DNA of 64,000 nucleotides from Nostocoides sp. Its GTDB lineage: Bacteria > Actinomycetota > Actinomycetes > Actinomycetales > Dermatophilaceae. Under the pieces are notes generated by a model. The model searched no databases, was not told where the DNA came from, and saw only the letters and a list, made by a program, of their open reading frames with translations. The DNA lies in assembly GCA_016716625.1 (NCBI GenBank), contig JADJVJ010000001.1, positions 372,001 to 436,000 of the forward strand. Reading direction: 5' to 3'. This document shows positions 1-7,281 of the stretch, one piece after another. The position numbers and the translations under genes are program-made. Position 1 is the stretch's first letter; each line of letters begins with the position of its first letter.

Positions 1-597
1 CTCGCCACTCTGGTCGGCTCCACCCAGGTGACCCTGGTGGCCGAGCGGACCATCCTCAACATCCTCTGCCGGACCTCCGGGGTCGCCACCCACACCCGGC
101 GGTGGGCCGATGCGCTCGCCGGAACCCGGGCGCTCGTGCTCGACACCCGTAAGACCACGCCGGGGATGCGGGCGCTGGAGAAGTACGCGGTGCGCTGCGG
201 GGGTGGTACGAACAAGCGGATGGGCCTGTATGACGTCGCGATGATCAAGGACAACCACAAGCTCGCCGCCGGGGGACTGTCGGCCGCGTATGCCGCGGTG
301 CGCTCACGCTTTCCGACCGTCGACATTCAGGTCGAGGCGACGACGACCGCTGAGGCTCTTGAGGCGGTGGCGGCCGGGGCGCGCTTCCTGCTGCTCGACA
401 ACATGAGTCCGGCCACGTTGGCCGACACCGTCGCTGCGGTCCGGGCGACCGGGGAGCGGGTCGAGCTCGAGGCGACCGGTGGGCTCACCCTTGAGGTGGC
501 CCGGGAGTACGCGGAGACCGGCGTGGACTACCTCTCCGTGGGTGGGCTCACGCATTCCTCGCCGATCCTCGACATCGCCCTCGACCTGGACGCCTGA
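1..597 (+). CDS. nadC: Nicotinate-nucleotide pyrophosphorylase, carboxylating (5' end missing)
   Basis: Quinolinate phosphoribosyltransferase of de novo NAD synthesis: quinolinate + PRPP gives nicotinate mononucleotide, CO2 and PPi. The frame is open from base 1 and the first codons already read family sequence, so the gene begins outside the window; the GTG at 28 is internal. Visible family motifs are the AERTILNILCRTSGVAT segment, LDTRKTTPGMR and KYAVRCGGGTNKRMGL (PRPP/quinolinate-binding arginines and lysines), IKDNH, and a C-terminal LEATGGL..VREYAETGVD-type barrel end. About 198 residues of a usual 280 or so are present. Its 3' end converges on the Lrp-type regulator with a 17-base gap and no obvious terminator. 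Confidence 0.96.
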   Translation, partial: LATLVGSTQVTLVAERTILNILCRTSGVATHTRRWADALAGTRALVLDTRKTTPGMRALEKYAVRCGGGTNKRMGLYDVAMIKDNHKLAAGGLSAAYAAVRSRFPTVDIQVEATTTAEALEAVAAGARFLLLDNMSPATLADTVAAVRATGERVELEATGGLTLEVAREYAETGVDYLSVGGLTHSSPILDIALDLDA

Positions 598-614
598 GGT
601 CGCTGGGGCGCTCT

Positions 615-1043
615 TCAGAGGGTCGCGAGCAGGATCGAGGTCTCGGTGTTGGCGACGCCGCGCACCGAGCGGATCGCGCTCAACGCGCCGTCGAGCTCTC
701 CGAGGCTGCCGGCGACGAGCTCGGCGACGAGGTCCCATGACCCGTTGGTGGTGTGCAGGGTTCGGATCTCCGGGATGGTGCGCAGCAGCGCCCGGACGCC
801 GCGTGGGGTGGCCCCGGTGAGCTGGATCATGGTGAGTGCCCGAACCGTGTGCATCTCCAAGCCAGGGTCGACCTCGACGGTGAACCGTCGGATGACGCCT
901 TCGGCGACGAGCCGGGCGATCCGGGACTGGATGGTGCCACGGGCCGCATGGAGCTCCTTGGCCAGCGCCGCGACCGGTGCCCGGCCGTCCGCGCGGAGGC
1001 GAGCGATGAGGGCCTGGTCGAGAGTGTCGAGAGTCGGCGCCAT
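615..1043 (-). CDS. Lrp/AsnC family transcriptional regulator
   Basis: A 142-residue DNA-binding regulator. The N-terminal 60 residues form an AsnC-type winged helix (LDQALIARLRADGRAPVAALA, then a recognition helix around RGTIQSRIARL); the remainder is a RAM ligand-binding domain. The ATG at 1043 is chosen because an extended -10 (TACACT) ends 6 bases before it; an upstream in-frame start 27 bases earlier would lie across that promoter. It is divergent from the amidinotransferase-like gene at 1146, with an inverted repeat between them, so it probably controls that gene and itself in response to arginine, citrulline or a related amino acid. The ligand is inference. Confidence 0.9.
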   Translation of the reverse strand: MAPTLDTLDQALIARLRADGRAPVAALAKELHAARGTIQSRIARLVAEGVIRRFTVEVDPGLEMHTVRALTMIQLTGATPRGVRALLRTIPEIRTLHTTNGSWDLVAELVAGSLGELDGALSAIRSVRGVANTETSILLATL

Positions 1044-1049
1044 GAACAA

Positions 1050-1055
1050 AGTGTA
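1050..1055 (-). promoter_or_regulatory. -10 box of the Lrp-type gene (leaderless)
   Basis: Read on the minus strand this is TACACT, six bases before the ATG at 1043. The spacing places the transcription start at or next to the start codon, as in actinobacterial leaderless mRNAs. No convincing -35 is visible. Confidence 0.5.
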
Positions 1056-1082
1056 TGGTCTAGCGATCAATCCGCTTGCTCA

Positions 1083-1101
1083 GTGACCGAAACGCGGTCA
1101 C
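1083..1101. promoter_or_regulatory. Inverted repeat, candidate Lrp operator
   Basis: GTGACCG (1083-1089) and CGGTCAC (1095-1101) are perfect inverted 7-mers with the 5-base spacer AAACG. The repeat lies near the middle of the 102-base divergent intergenic region, about 40 bases from each start codon, where one dimer could act on both promoters. Lrp-type proteins usually bind degenerate 15-bp palindromes, so the assignment is an inference from position and symmetry. Confidence 0.45.
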
Positions 1102-1145
1102 AGACGACATAGCGGCGAACGCCGCTCGCCCTGACGATAGGTGCC

Positions 1146-2195
1146 ATGTCTCTGCTCCTCGGGCCCGTGAGCAGTACCCACGGCGCTCCGCGGCCTCGGC
1201 GCGCTGAGCAGTCACCTGCCGCTGTGCTGATGATCCGGCCGCACCGATTCACCCCGAACCTGGCCGGGTCGAGGGACAACACCTTCCTCACCAGCCCGGG
1301 CGCCGGGGCCACTCAGGTGGCCCGCACGGCATACGCCGAGGTGACGGCCATGGCGGAGCGGCTGGTGGATCGTGGGGTGGAGGTGCACCTCTTCGAGGAC
1401 ACCGGGACCGACACCCCCGATTCGGTGTTCCCCAACAACTGGATCACCACGCACGACTGCGGCAGTGTCGCCCTGTATCCGATGCGCGCCCGAAACCGCC
1501 GCGCCGAGCGCCGTGCCGACATCGTGGCGCACCTTCAGAGCCGGTATGCCGTGAGCGGGGTCCGGGACTACTCGTCCTGGGAGCGTGCGGGGCGCTATCT
1601 CGAGGGGACCGGTGTCATGGTGCTGGACCACCGCGCCCGGGTGGCGTATGTGTGCCGGTCCCGGCGGGTCAGCGAGATGGTCCTGCGCCGGTTCTGCGCC
1701 GACCACGGGTACCGCGCCGTCGTCTTCGATGCCGTCGACCGGCTCGGCCACCCGATCTATCACACGAACGTCATGATGGCCGTGGGCACCGACCTCGCCC
1801 TCGTCGGGCTCGACGCCATTGCCAGCGACCTCGACCGGCGGATTGTTCGGGAGGAGCTCGAGGCGGCCGGTCGGCATGTCATCACGCTGACCCAGGAGCA
1901 GATCGCGTCCTTTGCGGGCAACGCCCTCGAGGTCCGCGGATCCGACGGCCGCATCCTGGTCATCTCGGCCCGGGGTTGGCGTTCGCTCGAACCTGCGCAG
2001 CAGGAGGCGGTGGAGTCCTGGGTCGAGGTGCTGCCGGTGGAGATCCCGACCATCGAGCACGCCGGTGGGTCGGCGCGCTGCATGCTCGCCGGGATCCACC
2101 TGCCGAGCCCGGTCCTTGCGCGCGACACGCCGTGGAGTGTGGCATCAACCACCTCAAACACCACTGACTCCGGCGACTTTCGTCAGAGGCGCTAG
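1146..2195 (+). CDS. ctlX: Amidinotransferase-fold hydrolase, citrulline-utilisation (CtlX) type
   Basis: A 349-residue member of the guanidino-group-modifying superfamily (arginine deiminase, amidinotransferase, dimethylargininase), closest in motif layout to CtlX proteins that hydrolyse citrulline or a relative. Seen: MIRPHRF near the N-terminus, DSVFPNNW at 92-99 (substrate-binding acidic/aromatic motif), DRLGHPIYHTNVMM with the catalytic-type His, and a C-terminal GGSARCMLA with the expected nucleophile at Cys312. The last 20 or so residues run past the usual end and look unstructured. It is divergent from an Lrp-type regulator, as expected for inducible amino-acid catabolism. The exact substrate (citrulline, arginine, ornithine derivative) cannot be fixed from sequence. 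Confidence 0.82.
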   Translation: MSLLLGPVSSTHGAPRPRRAEQSPAAVLMIRPHRFTPNLAGSRDNTFLTSPGAGATQVARTAYAEVTAMAERLVDRGVEVHLFEDTGTDTPDSVFPNNWITTHDCGSVALYPMRARNRRAERRADIVAHLQSRYAVSGVRDYSSWERAGRYLEGTGVMVLDHRARVAYVCRSRRVSEMVLRRFCADHGYRAVVFDAVDRLGHPIYHTNVMMAVGTDLALVGLDAIASDLDRRIVREELEAAGRHVITLTQEQIASFAGNALEVRGSDGRILVISARGWRSLEPAQQEAVESWVEVLPVEIPTIEHAGGSARCMLAGIHLPSPVLARDTPWSVASTTSNTTDSGDFRQRR

Positions 2196-2239
2196 TACCA
2201 ATGGACAGTTGTCGCGGCATACCGGGTTGCGGGAGTCTC

Positions 2240-2262
2240 GGGAGCAGGAGCCGAGTGCTCCC
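2240..2262 (+). other. Hairpin between ctlX-like gene and secreted propeller gene
   Basis: GGGAGCA and TGCTCCC form a perfect 7-bp stem with a 9-base loop, 45 bases after the ctlX stop and about 20 bases before the ribosome-binding site of the next gene. There is no T-run, so it may be a weak terminator or a 5' UTR structure of the downstream gene. Confidence 0.35.
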
Positions 2263-2298
2263 TCGCCCCTCACCCGGTCCGCCCGAAGGAGCCGTCCC

Positions 2299-3681
2299 AT
2301 GCCCAGACCCAGCAGGTTGCTGGCCCTCACCCTCCTGACCCTCGGTCTGGCCATCCCCACGGCCGGGGCCGCCCCAGCCCTCGGCACGGGTGCGGCGACG
2401 GCGACCCCCGTCGCCGCCGCGGCCGTCGCGGCCAACGGCCGGATCGCCTACGTCGCCTACGGGCCGGCGGACATCCCGTTCGGCCCGCCCACGCAGGCGG
2501 ACGTGTGGCTGATGAACGCGGACGGCACCGGCCGGGTGAACGTCACCGACTCGCCGACCGTCGACGACACCGAGCCGGCCTGGTCACCCGACGGCACGCA
2601 GTTGGCGTTCGTGTCCGACTCCTTCACCCGCACGCTGACCGTCATGAACGCCGACGGCACCGGTCGGCGATCCGTCATCGACGGCGCCTATTCCCCCAGC
2701 TGGGGGCCGGACGGGAGCAGGATCGCTGTGCTGCGCAGCCGTGATGGCGTCCCCTCCGCCATCGTCATCGTCGACGTGGCGACCGGTGTCGAGACCATCG
2801 TCACCGAGCACGCGACGATGGAGCCGGTGTGGTCGCCGGACGGCGGCCGGATCGCCTTCGTCGACGTGCGCGAGGAGCAGTACCCGGACCCCGTGACCGG
2901 TGAGCCGCAGGTCGGCGCCCAGCACGAGATCGTCGTCATCAACACCGACGGCACCGGTGAGCAGGTCGTGTCGGCGGGCGACCCGGGCAGCGACCGGGCG
3001 ACCTTCCTCGAGGAGGACCGCGCCCCGGCCTGGTCGCCCGACGGGTCGATGCTCGTCTTCATGAGCCAGGCTCAGGTTCCGTCGTGCTGCGGCTCCTGGC
3101 AGCTGTGGGCGGTCAACCGCGACGGCAGCGCGATCACCGACCTCACCGGTGACGAGACGGTCAACGACCTCTACCCGTCCTGGTCGCCCGACGGCGCGAG
3201 CATCGTCTTCACGCGCTCGTCCAACGGCGCCAACGACCTCTACACGATGCCGGCGCCGACGGCCCTGCCGGTGGCGGCTCGGGCGGTGTCGCCCCTGGCG
3301 GTGTCGCCCGTGGCGGTGTCGCCCGTGGCGGTGTCGCCCCTGGCAGTCACCGGACCGGCCACGCCGCTGACGACCGACGGCAACGCCCAGGACCCCTCGT
3401 GGGGTGTCCTGGCGACGACGCCGCCGACCGCGACCCTTACCGTGGCATTGCGGTCCGGTCGCGAGTCCGGCGGACGGGTCGTCAGCACGCCGACGGGCAT
3501 CGCCTGCGGTCGCGACTGCACCGAGGCGTTCCCGACCGGCACGACCGTCACCCTGCGCGCGGTACCACGGACCGACTCGACGTTCGTCCGCTGGCTCGGG
3601 GCCTGCACCGGCACCAAGCGCACCTGCACGGTCACCATGGCCGATGAGCGCCGGGTCGTCGCGGTCTTCCGGCACCGCTGA
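2299..3681 (+). CDS. Secreted TolB-like beta-propeller (PD40 repeat) protein
   Basis: A 460-residue exported protein of unknown function. The ATG at 2299 follows a good AAGGAG box and opens a clear signal peptide (MPRPSRLLALTLLTLGLA, then an Ala-rich cleavage region). Residues about 45-330 hold at least five PD40/WD40-like blades with repeated W(S/T)PDG and NADGTG motifs, as in TolB. Next comes an Ala-Val-Ser-Pro tandem repeat linker (about 330-350), then a C-terminal domain of about 80 residues with two Cys pairs (GIACGRDC, GACTGTKRTC) and W..GAC, resembling a bacterial-repeat (InlB B-repeat-like) cell-surface module. A role in binding at the cell surface is inferred from export only. No enzymatic motif is visible. 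Confidence 0.8.
   Translation: MPRPSRLLALTLLTLGLAIPTAGAAPALGTGAATATPVAAAAVAANGRIAYVAYGPADIPFGPPTQADVWLMNADGTGRVNVTDSPTVDDTEPAWSPDGTQLAFVSDSFTRTLTVMNADGTGRRSVIDGAYSPSWGPDGSRIAVLRSRDGVPSAIVIVDVATGVETIVTEHATMEPVWSPDGGRIAFVDVREEQYPDPVTGEPQVGAQHEIVVINTDGTGEQVVSAGDPGSDRATFLEEDRAPAWSPDGSMLVFMSQAQVPSCCGSWQLWAVNRDGSAITDLTGDETVNDLYPSWSPDGASIVFTRSSNGANDLYTMPAPTALPVAARAVSPLAVSPVAVSPVAVSPLAVTGPATPLTTDGNAQDPSWGVLATTPPTATLTVALRSGRESGGRVVSTPTGIACGRDCTEAFPTGTTVTLRAVPRTDSTFVRWLGACTGTKRTCTVTMADERRVVAVFRHR
3283..3342 (+). repeat. 15-bp coding tandem repeat (AVSP[L/V]) x4
   Basis: Four consecutive 15-base units (GCGGTGTCGCCCCTG or GCGGTGTCGCCCGTG) encode the linker A-V-S-P-(L/V). Only one base differs between unit types and units 1 and 4 are identical, so the array is recent and probably length-variable. 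It separates the propeller from the C-terminal Cys-containing domain. Confidence 0.85.
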
Positions 3682-3706
3682 CCCCGAGCCCTCCCGCCGT
3701 GGCGAC

Positions 3707-3790
3707 CTAACCTCTGCTAGCAGACCTTGGCTTCAGAACCACACGATGCATCCTTCGGTTCTCGCACTAAACCCTGCTAGCAGAGGTTAG
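3707..3790. repeat. MITE/REP-like palindromic element, copy 1
   Basis: An 84-base element bounded by perfect 17-bp terminal inverted repeats: left 3707-3723 (CTAACCTCTGCTAGCAG), right 3774-3790. Each end contains a smaller palindrome centred on GCTAGC, and the middle contains GATGCATC. It sits between convergent genes. A second copy at 13107-13188 is in the opposite orientation, the same length without indels, and about 93% identical by eye. There is no coding capacity, so any mobility would need a transposase elsewhere. It could also act as a bidirectional hairpin terminator for the flanking convergent genes. Confidence 0.85.
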
Positions 3791-3807
3791 ATCACCGGGG
3801 GAGAGGG

Positions 3808-4503
3808 TTAGAACGTGCGCCATCGCAGGGCGACGGCGTAGTCGACCTGTGGACGCTGCGGGTCGCTGGCCTGCCAGGAGGACAGGATGCGCTCGGCCGC
3901 ATAGGTCGGGAACTCGATGGCGATGACCGCGGCGAAGTCCGCGGCCGAATCGAACGTCCACTGGATCGTCAGGAAGCGCGTAGCGAAGCCTTGCCGGTCC
4001 CAGAACCGTTGCACAGCGGCCGGATCGTAGGCCGGGTAGGCCTCCTGGAACCACGACCCGAAGGTCGAGCACGTGGCGTCGTTGTCGATGAGTATGGCGG
4101 TGCCCCCGGGCCGCAGGACGCGGGCAAGTTCGGCGATCCCGGGCTCGCAGCCGCTTCCGAAGAAGTAGGCCCATCGGGCGTGCGCGATGTCGATGCAGTT
4201 GTCCGCCAACGGGATTGCCTCGGCGCCGCCTCGCACGACCTGGGCTGGCGACCCGATACGACATACCCGCTGCCAGGCCGAGCGAGCCAGTGGCGCGTGG
4301 GGTTCGACACCGACCACGGCCTCGGCGAGTTCGGCGAACCGGGGGAGATGGAACCCGGTGCCGCAGCCGACGTCGAGCAGCCGGGCACCGGCGAAGGGAT
4401 GGAGTTCATCCATGGCGGCCTCGATGACCCCGGCCCGGTCCGAGGCGAGATTCTCGATCTCGTAGACCTCGGGGGTCTGCCAGATGTTCGGGCTCGGGAT
4501 CAC
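3808..4503 (-). CDS. Class I SAM-dependent methyltransferase
   Basis: A 231-residue methyltransferase of unknown substrate. Motif I is LLDVGCGTGFHLPRF, followed by VVGVEPH (acidic residue for SAM ribose), AEAIPLAD, and ELARVLRPGGTAILID (post-motif region), the standard type-11/25 small-molecule layout. Translation starts at GTG 4503, overlapping the stop of the upstream Cys-rich gene as GTGA, so the two are translationally coupled. Nothing in the sequence identifies the acceptor; the partner gene suggests both belong to one process. Confidence 0.85.
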   Translation of the reverse strand: MIPSPNIWQTPEVYEIENLASDRAGVIEAAMDELHPFAGARLLDVGCGTGFHLPRFAELAEAVVGVEPHAPLARSAWQRVCRIGSPAQVVRGGAEAIPLADNCIDIAHARWAYFFGSGCEPGIAELARVLRPGGTAILIDNDATCSTFGSWFQEAYPAYDPAAVQRFWDRQGFATRFLTIQWTFDSAADFAAVIAIEFPTYAAERILSSWQASDPQRPQVDYAVALRWRTF

Positions 4504-5390
4504 GCCGAGTCGCGGGGGGCCTTCGCGACCGGCGCGGCCCGCTTGCGCGGCACTCGCACCCGGCGCCCGCCGACGGACTTCGCGGCCAGGGTCGCCGGGT
4601 GGATCGTCAGCGGTAGCAGCGCCCGCGCCCCCGCCGAACGCCCCTGGGTCACGGTGCGGATGTGGGCCTCGCAGCGCAGCACCAACTCGTCATAGGCGGC
4701 CCGGCCCATGAGTTCCTCGAGCTCGGCACGGCAGGAGCGATACACCGGTTCGCGGCCCACATGGGCTGCGGGGTTGCCTGAGCAGTACCAGTCGAGGTCG
4801 TGTCCGCCGGGCCCCCAGCCACGCCGGTCGTACTCGCCGATGGAGATCTCCAGGTATGTCGTGTCGTCCGGGAGTGTGACCGTTCGGTAGGACCGCCGAA
4901 TCGGGAGCTGCCAGCACACATCCGGTTTGAGCTCCACCGGAGAGCGGCCGGTGAGCACGGCATGCTGGTGCAGCGCGCACCCGGCACCGGCCGGGAAACC
5001 GGGACGGTTGAGAAAGATGCAGGCCCCGTCGACGACCCGGGTTTTGCGGGTTTCGCCGTCCTTCTCGGTCCAGGACTTGAGTTTGGTGACCTTGCGCCCC
5101 GGGTGGTGCTGCCACTCGTCCTCACCGAGGCCCTCGGCCGCCTCCCGAACCCGCTGCACGTCGTCGGCGTCGGAGAAGTGCGCCCCGAGCGTGCAGCAGC
5201 CGTCATCGGGGCGGTCGGCATAGATCCCGGCGCAGCCGGAACCGAAGATGCACGTCCACGACGAGGTGAGCCAGGTGAGGTCGCATCGCAGCCGCTGGGC
5301 CTCGTTGTCCGGGTCGACGAACTCAACCCAGGTCCTCGTGATGTCCAACGGTGTCTCGGGCAGTGGGGCGGGCTGTGGCTTGGTGCGCAC
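4500..5390 (-). CDS. Conserved Cys-rich protein of unknown function
   Basis: A 296-residue protein I cannot assign. Striking features are a cysteine/histidine set that could ligate a metal or cluster: WTCIFGSGCAGIY, DDGCCTLGAHF, DGACIFLNRP and GAGCALHQH, all in the first 150 residues, then DWYCSGN and YRSCRAE. The pattern is reminiscent of YkgJ-type zinc/iron-chelating proteins but not a clear match. The C-terminus is basic (GGRRVRVPRKRAA). The GTG start at 5390 is supported by a TAGGCT -10 box six bases upstream. It is the first gene of a two-gene operon with the methyltransferase (4-base overlap). Confidence 0.75.
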   Translation of the reverse strand: MRTKPQPAPLPETPLDITRTWVEFVDPDNEAQRLRCDLTWLTSSWTCIFGSGCAGIYADRPDDGCCTLGAHFSDADDVQRVREAAEGLGEDEWQHHPGRKVTKLKSWTEKDGETRKTRVVDGACIFLNRPGFPAGAGCALHQHAVLTGRSPVELKPDVCWQLPIRRSYRTVTLPDDTTYLEISIGEYDRRGWGPGGHDLDWYCSGNPAAHVGREPVYRSCRAELEELMGRAAYDELVLRCEAHIRTVTQGRSAGARALLPLTIHPATLAAKSVGGRRVRVPRKRAAPVAKAPRDSA

Positions 5391-5396
5391 GACGCC

Positions 5397-5402
5397 AGCC
5401 TA
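5397..5402 (-). promoter_or_regulatory. -10 box of the Cys-rich gene operon (leaderless)
   Basis: On the minus strand TAGGCT lies six bases before the GTG at 5390, the usual leaderless spacing. It supports that start and a bicistronic transcript with the methyltransferase. Confidence 0.5.
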
Positions 5403-5460
5403 TGCCGCCGGTGGGGAGTGTGGGTTTGGCGGTCTAAACCAGCGACTACCGTTAGGGGTT

Positions 5461-6387
5461 ATGCGCCTAGGTGTCATCGACGTCGGTTCGAACACCGTGC
5501 ACCTCCTCGTCGTCGACGCTCACGCCGGAGCCCACCCGTTGCCGGCGACCTCACACAAGAATGTCCTGCGGCTCTCCGAGCATGTCGACGACACTGGCGC
5601 GATTTCCACGCGTGGCCGCGACCAACTCACCAAGTTCGTTCGCGAGTGCCTGGTCATCGCCGAGGACCACGGCTGCGAGGAGTTGATCGGTTTCGCGACC
5701 TCCGCCATCCGGGAGTCCCCCAACGGGGACGCCGTCCTCGCGCACGTCAAGGACGTCACCGGGATGCGGCTGGAGGTCCTCCCCGGGGAGGACGAGGCCA
5801 GACTCACCTTCCTCGCCGCCCGGCGTTGGTGTGGCTGGTCGGCCGGCACCCTGCTCGTCGCCGACATCGGTGGCGGCTCGTTGGAGCTCGCCCTCGGCCT
5901 CGACGAGGAGCCCGATGTCGCGATTTCCTTGCCGCTCGGGGCCGGTCGGGTGACCCGGGACCTGCTCGTCGGTGACCCGCCCTCGCCCAGGGTCGTCAAG
6001 GAGGCGCGTCGGCACGTCCGTGCGGCCATCGCCGCCCAGCTCCGTCCCCTGGTCAAGGCCCAGAATCCGGACCGTGTCGTGGGCACCTCCAAGACGATGC
6101 GGTCGCTGGCCCGGCTCACTGGCGCCGCCCCGAGCTCGGCCGGGATGTACGCCCAGCGGACCCTGGAGCGCGCCGTTCTGGTCGAACGGCTCTGGGAGAT
6201 CGCCGCGATGACGGCCGCTCAGCGGACCACCCTGCCCGCGGTCTCCGCGGCCCGAGCCCACCAGCTCCTGGCCGGAGCCATCGTCGCCGACGCCACCATG
6301 GACCTGCTCGGCCTGGACCGCCTCGAGATCTGTCCCTGGGCTCTGCGCGAAGGCATCATCCTGCGACGCCTCGACGGCATGCACTGA
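5461..6387 (+). CDS. Ppx/GppA family phosphatase
   Basis: A 308-residue exopolyphosphatase / guanosine pentaphosphate phosphohydrolase-family protein of the ASKHA fold. Seen: the N-terminal phosphate-1 loop VIDVGSNTVHLLV, GFATSAIRES, the phosphate-2 loop VADIGGGSLEL, and the GAGR(V)TR segment. It lacks the C-terminal HD-like domain of long Ppx proteins, as is usual for the short actinobacterial Ppx1/Ppx2 type. The ATG at 5461 is preceded by TACCGT eight bases upstream, a leaderless configuration; in-frame sequence further upstream runs across the opposite gene. It likely turns over polyphosphate or (p)ppGpp. The next gene starts two bases after its stop, so they are probably cotranscribed. 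Confidence 0.9.
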   Translation: MRLGVIDVGSNTVHLLVVDAHAGAHPLPATSHKNVLRLSEHVDDTGAISTRGRDQLTKFVRECLVIAEDHGCEELIGFATSAIRESPNGDAVLAHVKDVTGMRLEVLPGEDEARLTFLAARRWCGWSAGTLLVADIGGGSLELALGLDEEPDVAISLPLGAGRVTRDLLVGDPPSPRVVKEARRHVRAAIAAQLRPLVKAQNPDRVVGTSKTMRSLARLTGAAPSSAGMYAQRTLERAVLVERLWEIAAMTAAQRTTLPAVSAARAHQLLAGAIVADATMDLLGLDRLEICPWALREGIILRRLDGMH

Positions 6388-6388
6388 C

Positions 6389-7213
6389 GTGCCACCGACC
6401 GCGCAGCCGACCGGTGTCGTCCAGGACGCCGCGGTGCCGGTCGCCCTCTCGACCTCGTCCTGCTATCCGGAGAACGCTGCGTCCGCGTTTGCGCTCGCCG
6501 AGCGCCTCGGCTACGACGGGGTCGAGGTCATGGTCTGGACCGAGCCGGTGACCCAGGAAGGCGGAGCCCTGCGAGCGCTCGCCGAGCACAGCGGCATACC
6601 AGTGCTCTCGGTGCACGCGCCGACGCTGCTCATCAGCCAACGGATCTGGGGCACCAACCCCTGGGACAAGGTCGACCGGTCCATCGAACTGGCCCACGAA
6701 GTGGGTGCGGAGACGGTCGTGGTGCACCCACCGTTTCGGTGGCAGAAGGAGTATGCGGCCGAGTTCGTCGAGGGGGTGGCGTTGCGGGAGGCGGACACCG
6801 GGATGCGGATCGCGGTGGAGAATATGTACCCGTGGCGGGGTCCGCGGCAGCGCGAATTGGAGGCCTATGTGCCGCACTGGGATCCGGTGCTCCAGCCCTA
6901 TGACCACATCACACTCGACCTCTCCCATACCGCCACCGCGGGGTCGGATGCGATGGCCATGGTCGGGGCGCTCGGGGAGCGGCTGGCGCACCTTCACCTC
7001 GCCGACGGTCTCGGGTCCTTCAAGGACGAGCACCTGGTCCCCGGTCGGGGCGGCCAACCGTGCGGCGAGGTGCTTGAAAGGCTTGCGGCACAAGCGTTTC
7101 CGGGAGTCGTCGTGGTCGAGGTCAATACCCGCCGGGTCGACGATGCCCAGCGTGAGGTCGATCTCGCCGAGTCGCTCGCGTTCGCGCGGTTGCACCTGGT
7201 CCGCCCAGCCTGA
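6389..7213 (+). CDS. Sugar phosphate isomerase/epimerase-like TIM-barrel protein
   Basis: A 274-residue protein of the xylose-isomerase-like (AP endonuclease 2) fold. Supporting motifs are ERLGYDGVEVMVW, a SVHAP strand, VVVHPPF, IAVENMYP (barrel Glu metal ligand), ITLDLSHTA, LAHLHLADG and a late VVVEVN strand, which supply the Glu/Asp/His metal ligands of this family. GTG 6389 lies two bases after the phosphatase stop, so the pair form an operon. Homologues beside Ppx/GppA genes are common in actinomycetes, but the substrate is not known. It could be a sugar isomerase or a relative of endonuclease IV; the length and motifs favour the former. Confidence 0.85.
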   Translation: MPPTAQPTGVVQDAAVPVALSTSSCYPENAASAFALAERLGYDGVEVMVWTEPVTQEGGALRALAEHSGIPVLSVHAPTLLISQRIWGTNPWDKVDRSIELAHEVGAETVVVHPPFRWQKEYAAEFVEGVALREADTGMRIAVENMYPWRGPRQRELEAYVPHWDPVLQPYDHITLDLSHTATAGSDAMAMVGALGERLAHLHLADGLGSFKDEHLVPGRGGQPCGEVLERLAAQAFPGVVVVEVNTRRVDDAQREVDLAESLAFARLHLVRPA

Positions 7214-7244
7214 GCCTGGTCAACCCGGGGGCCACCGTCCGGTC

Positions 7245-7273
7245 TTGTCATCGGAGGGCACCTCTGGCATATT
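7245..7273 (+). promoter_or_regulatory. Promoter of the ABC-2 exporter operon
   Basis: TTGTCA (7245-7250) and CATATT (7268-7273) are separated by exactly 17 bases, a good primary-sigma-factor promoter. The -10 ends eight bases before the ATG at 7282, so the message should be leaderless or nearly so. Confidence 0.7.
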
Positions 7274-7281
7274 TTCGTCAC

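Noticed and set aside
3283..3342. Possible CRISPR or other spacer array
   Set aside because: Units are directly adjacent, in frame and coding, with no spacers. The 14363-14434 array is rejected for the same reason.
2584..3675. 363-codon open frame on the minus strand
   Set aside because: Antisense shadow of the propeller gene; composition is Arg/Gly/Asp/His-rich with no recognisable domain, as expected from GC-rich third positions. The same applies to other long opposite-strand frames, such as 7896-9527, 20158-21957, 21993-24128, 26241-28124, 42590-43873 and 52160-54043.
3745..3790. Short peptide frame in the repeat element (MHPSVLAL...)
   Set aside because: Both copies give a similar short frame, but only because the DNA is the same; there is no start signal and it is too short to be a transposase.
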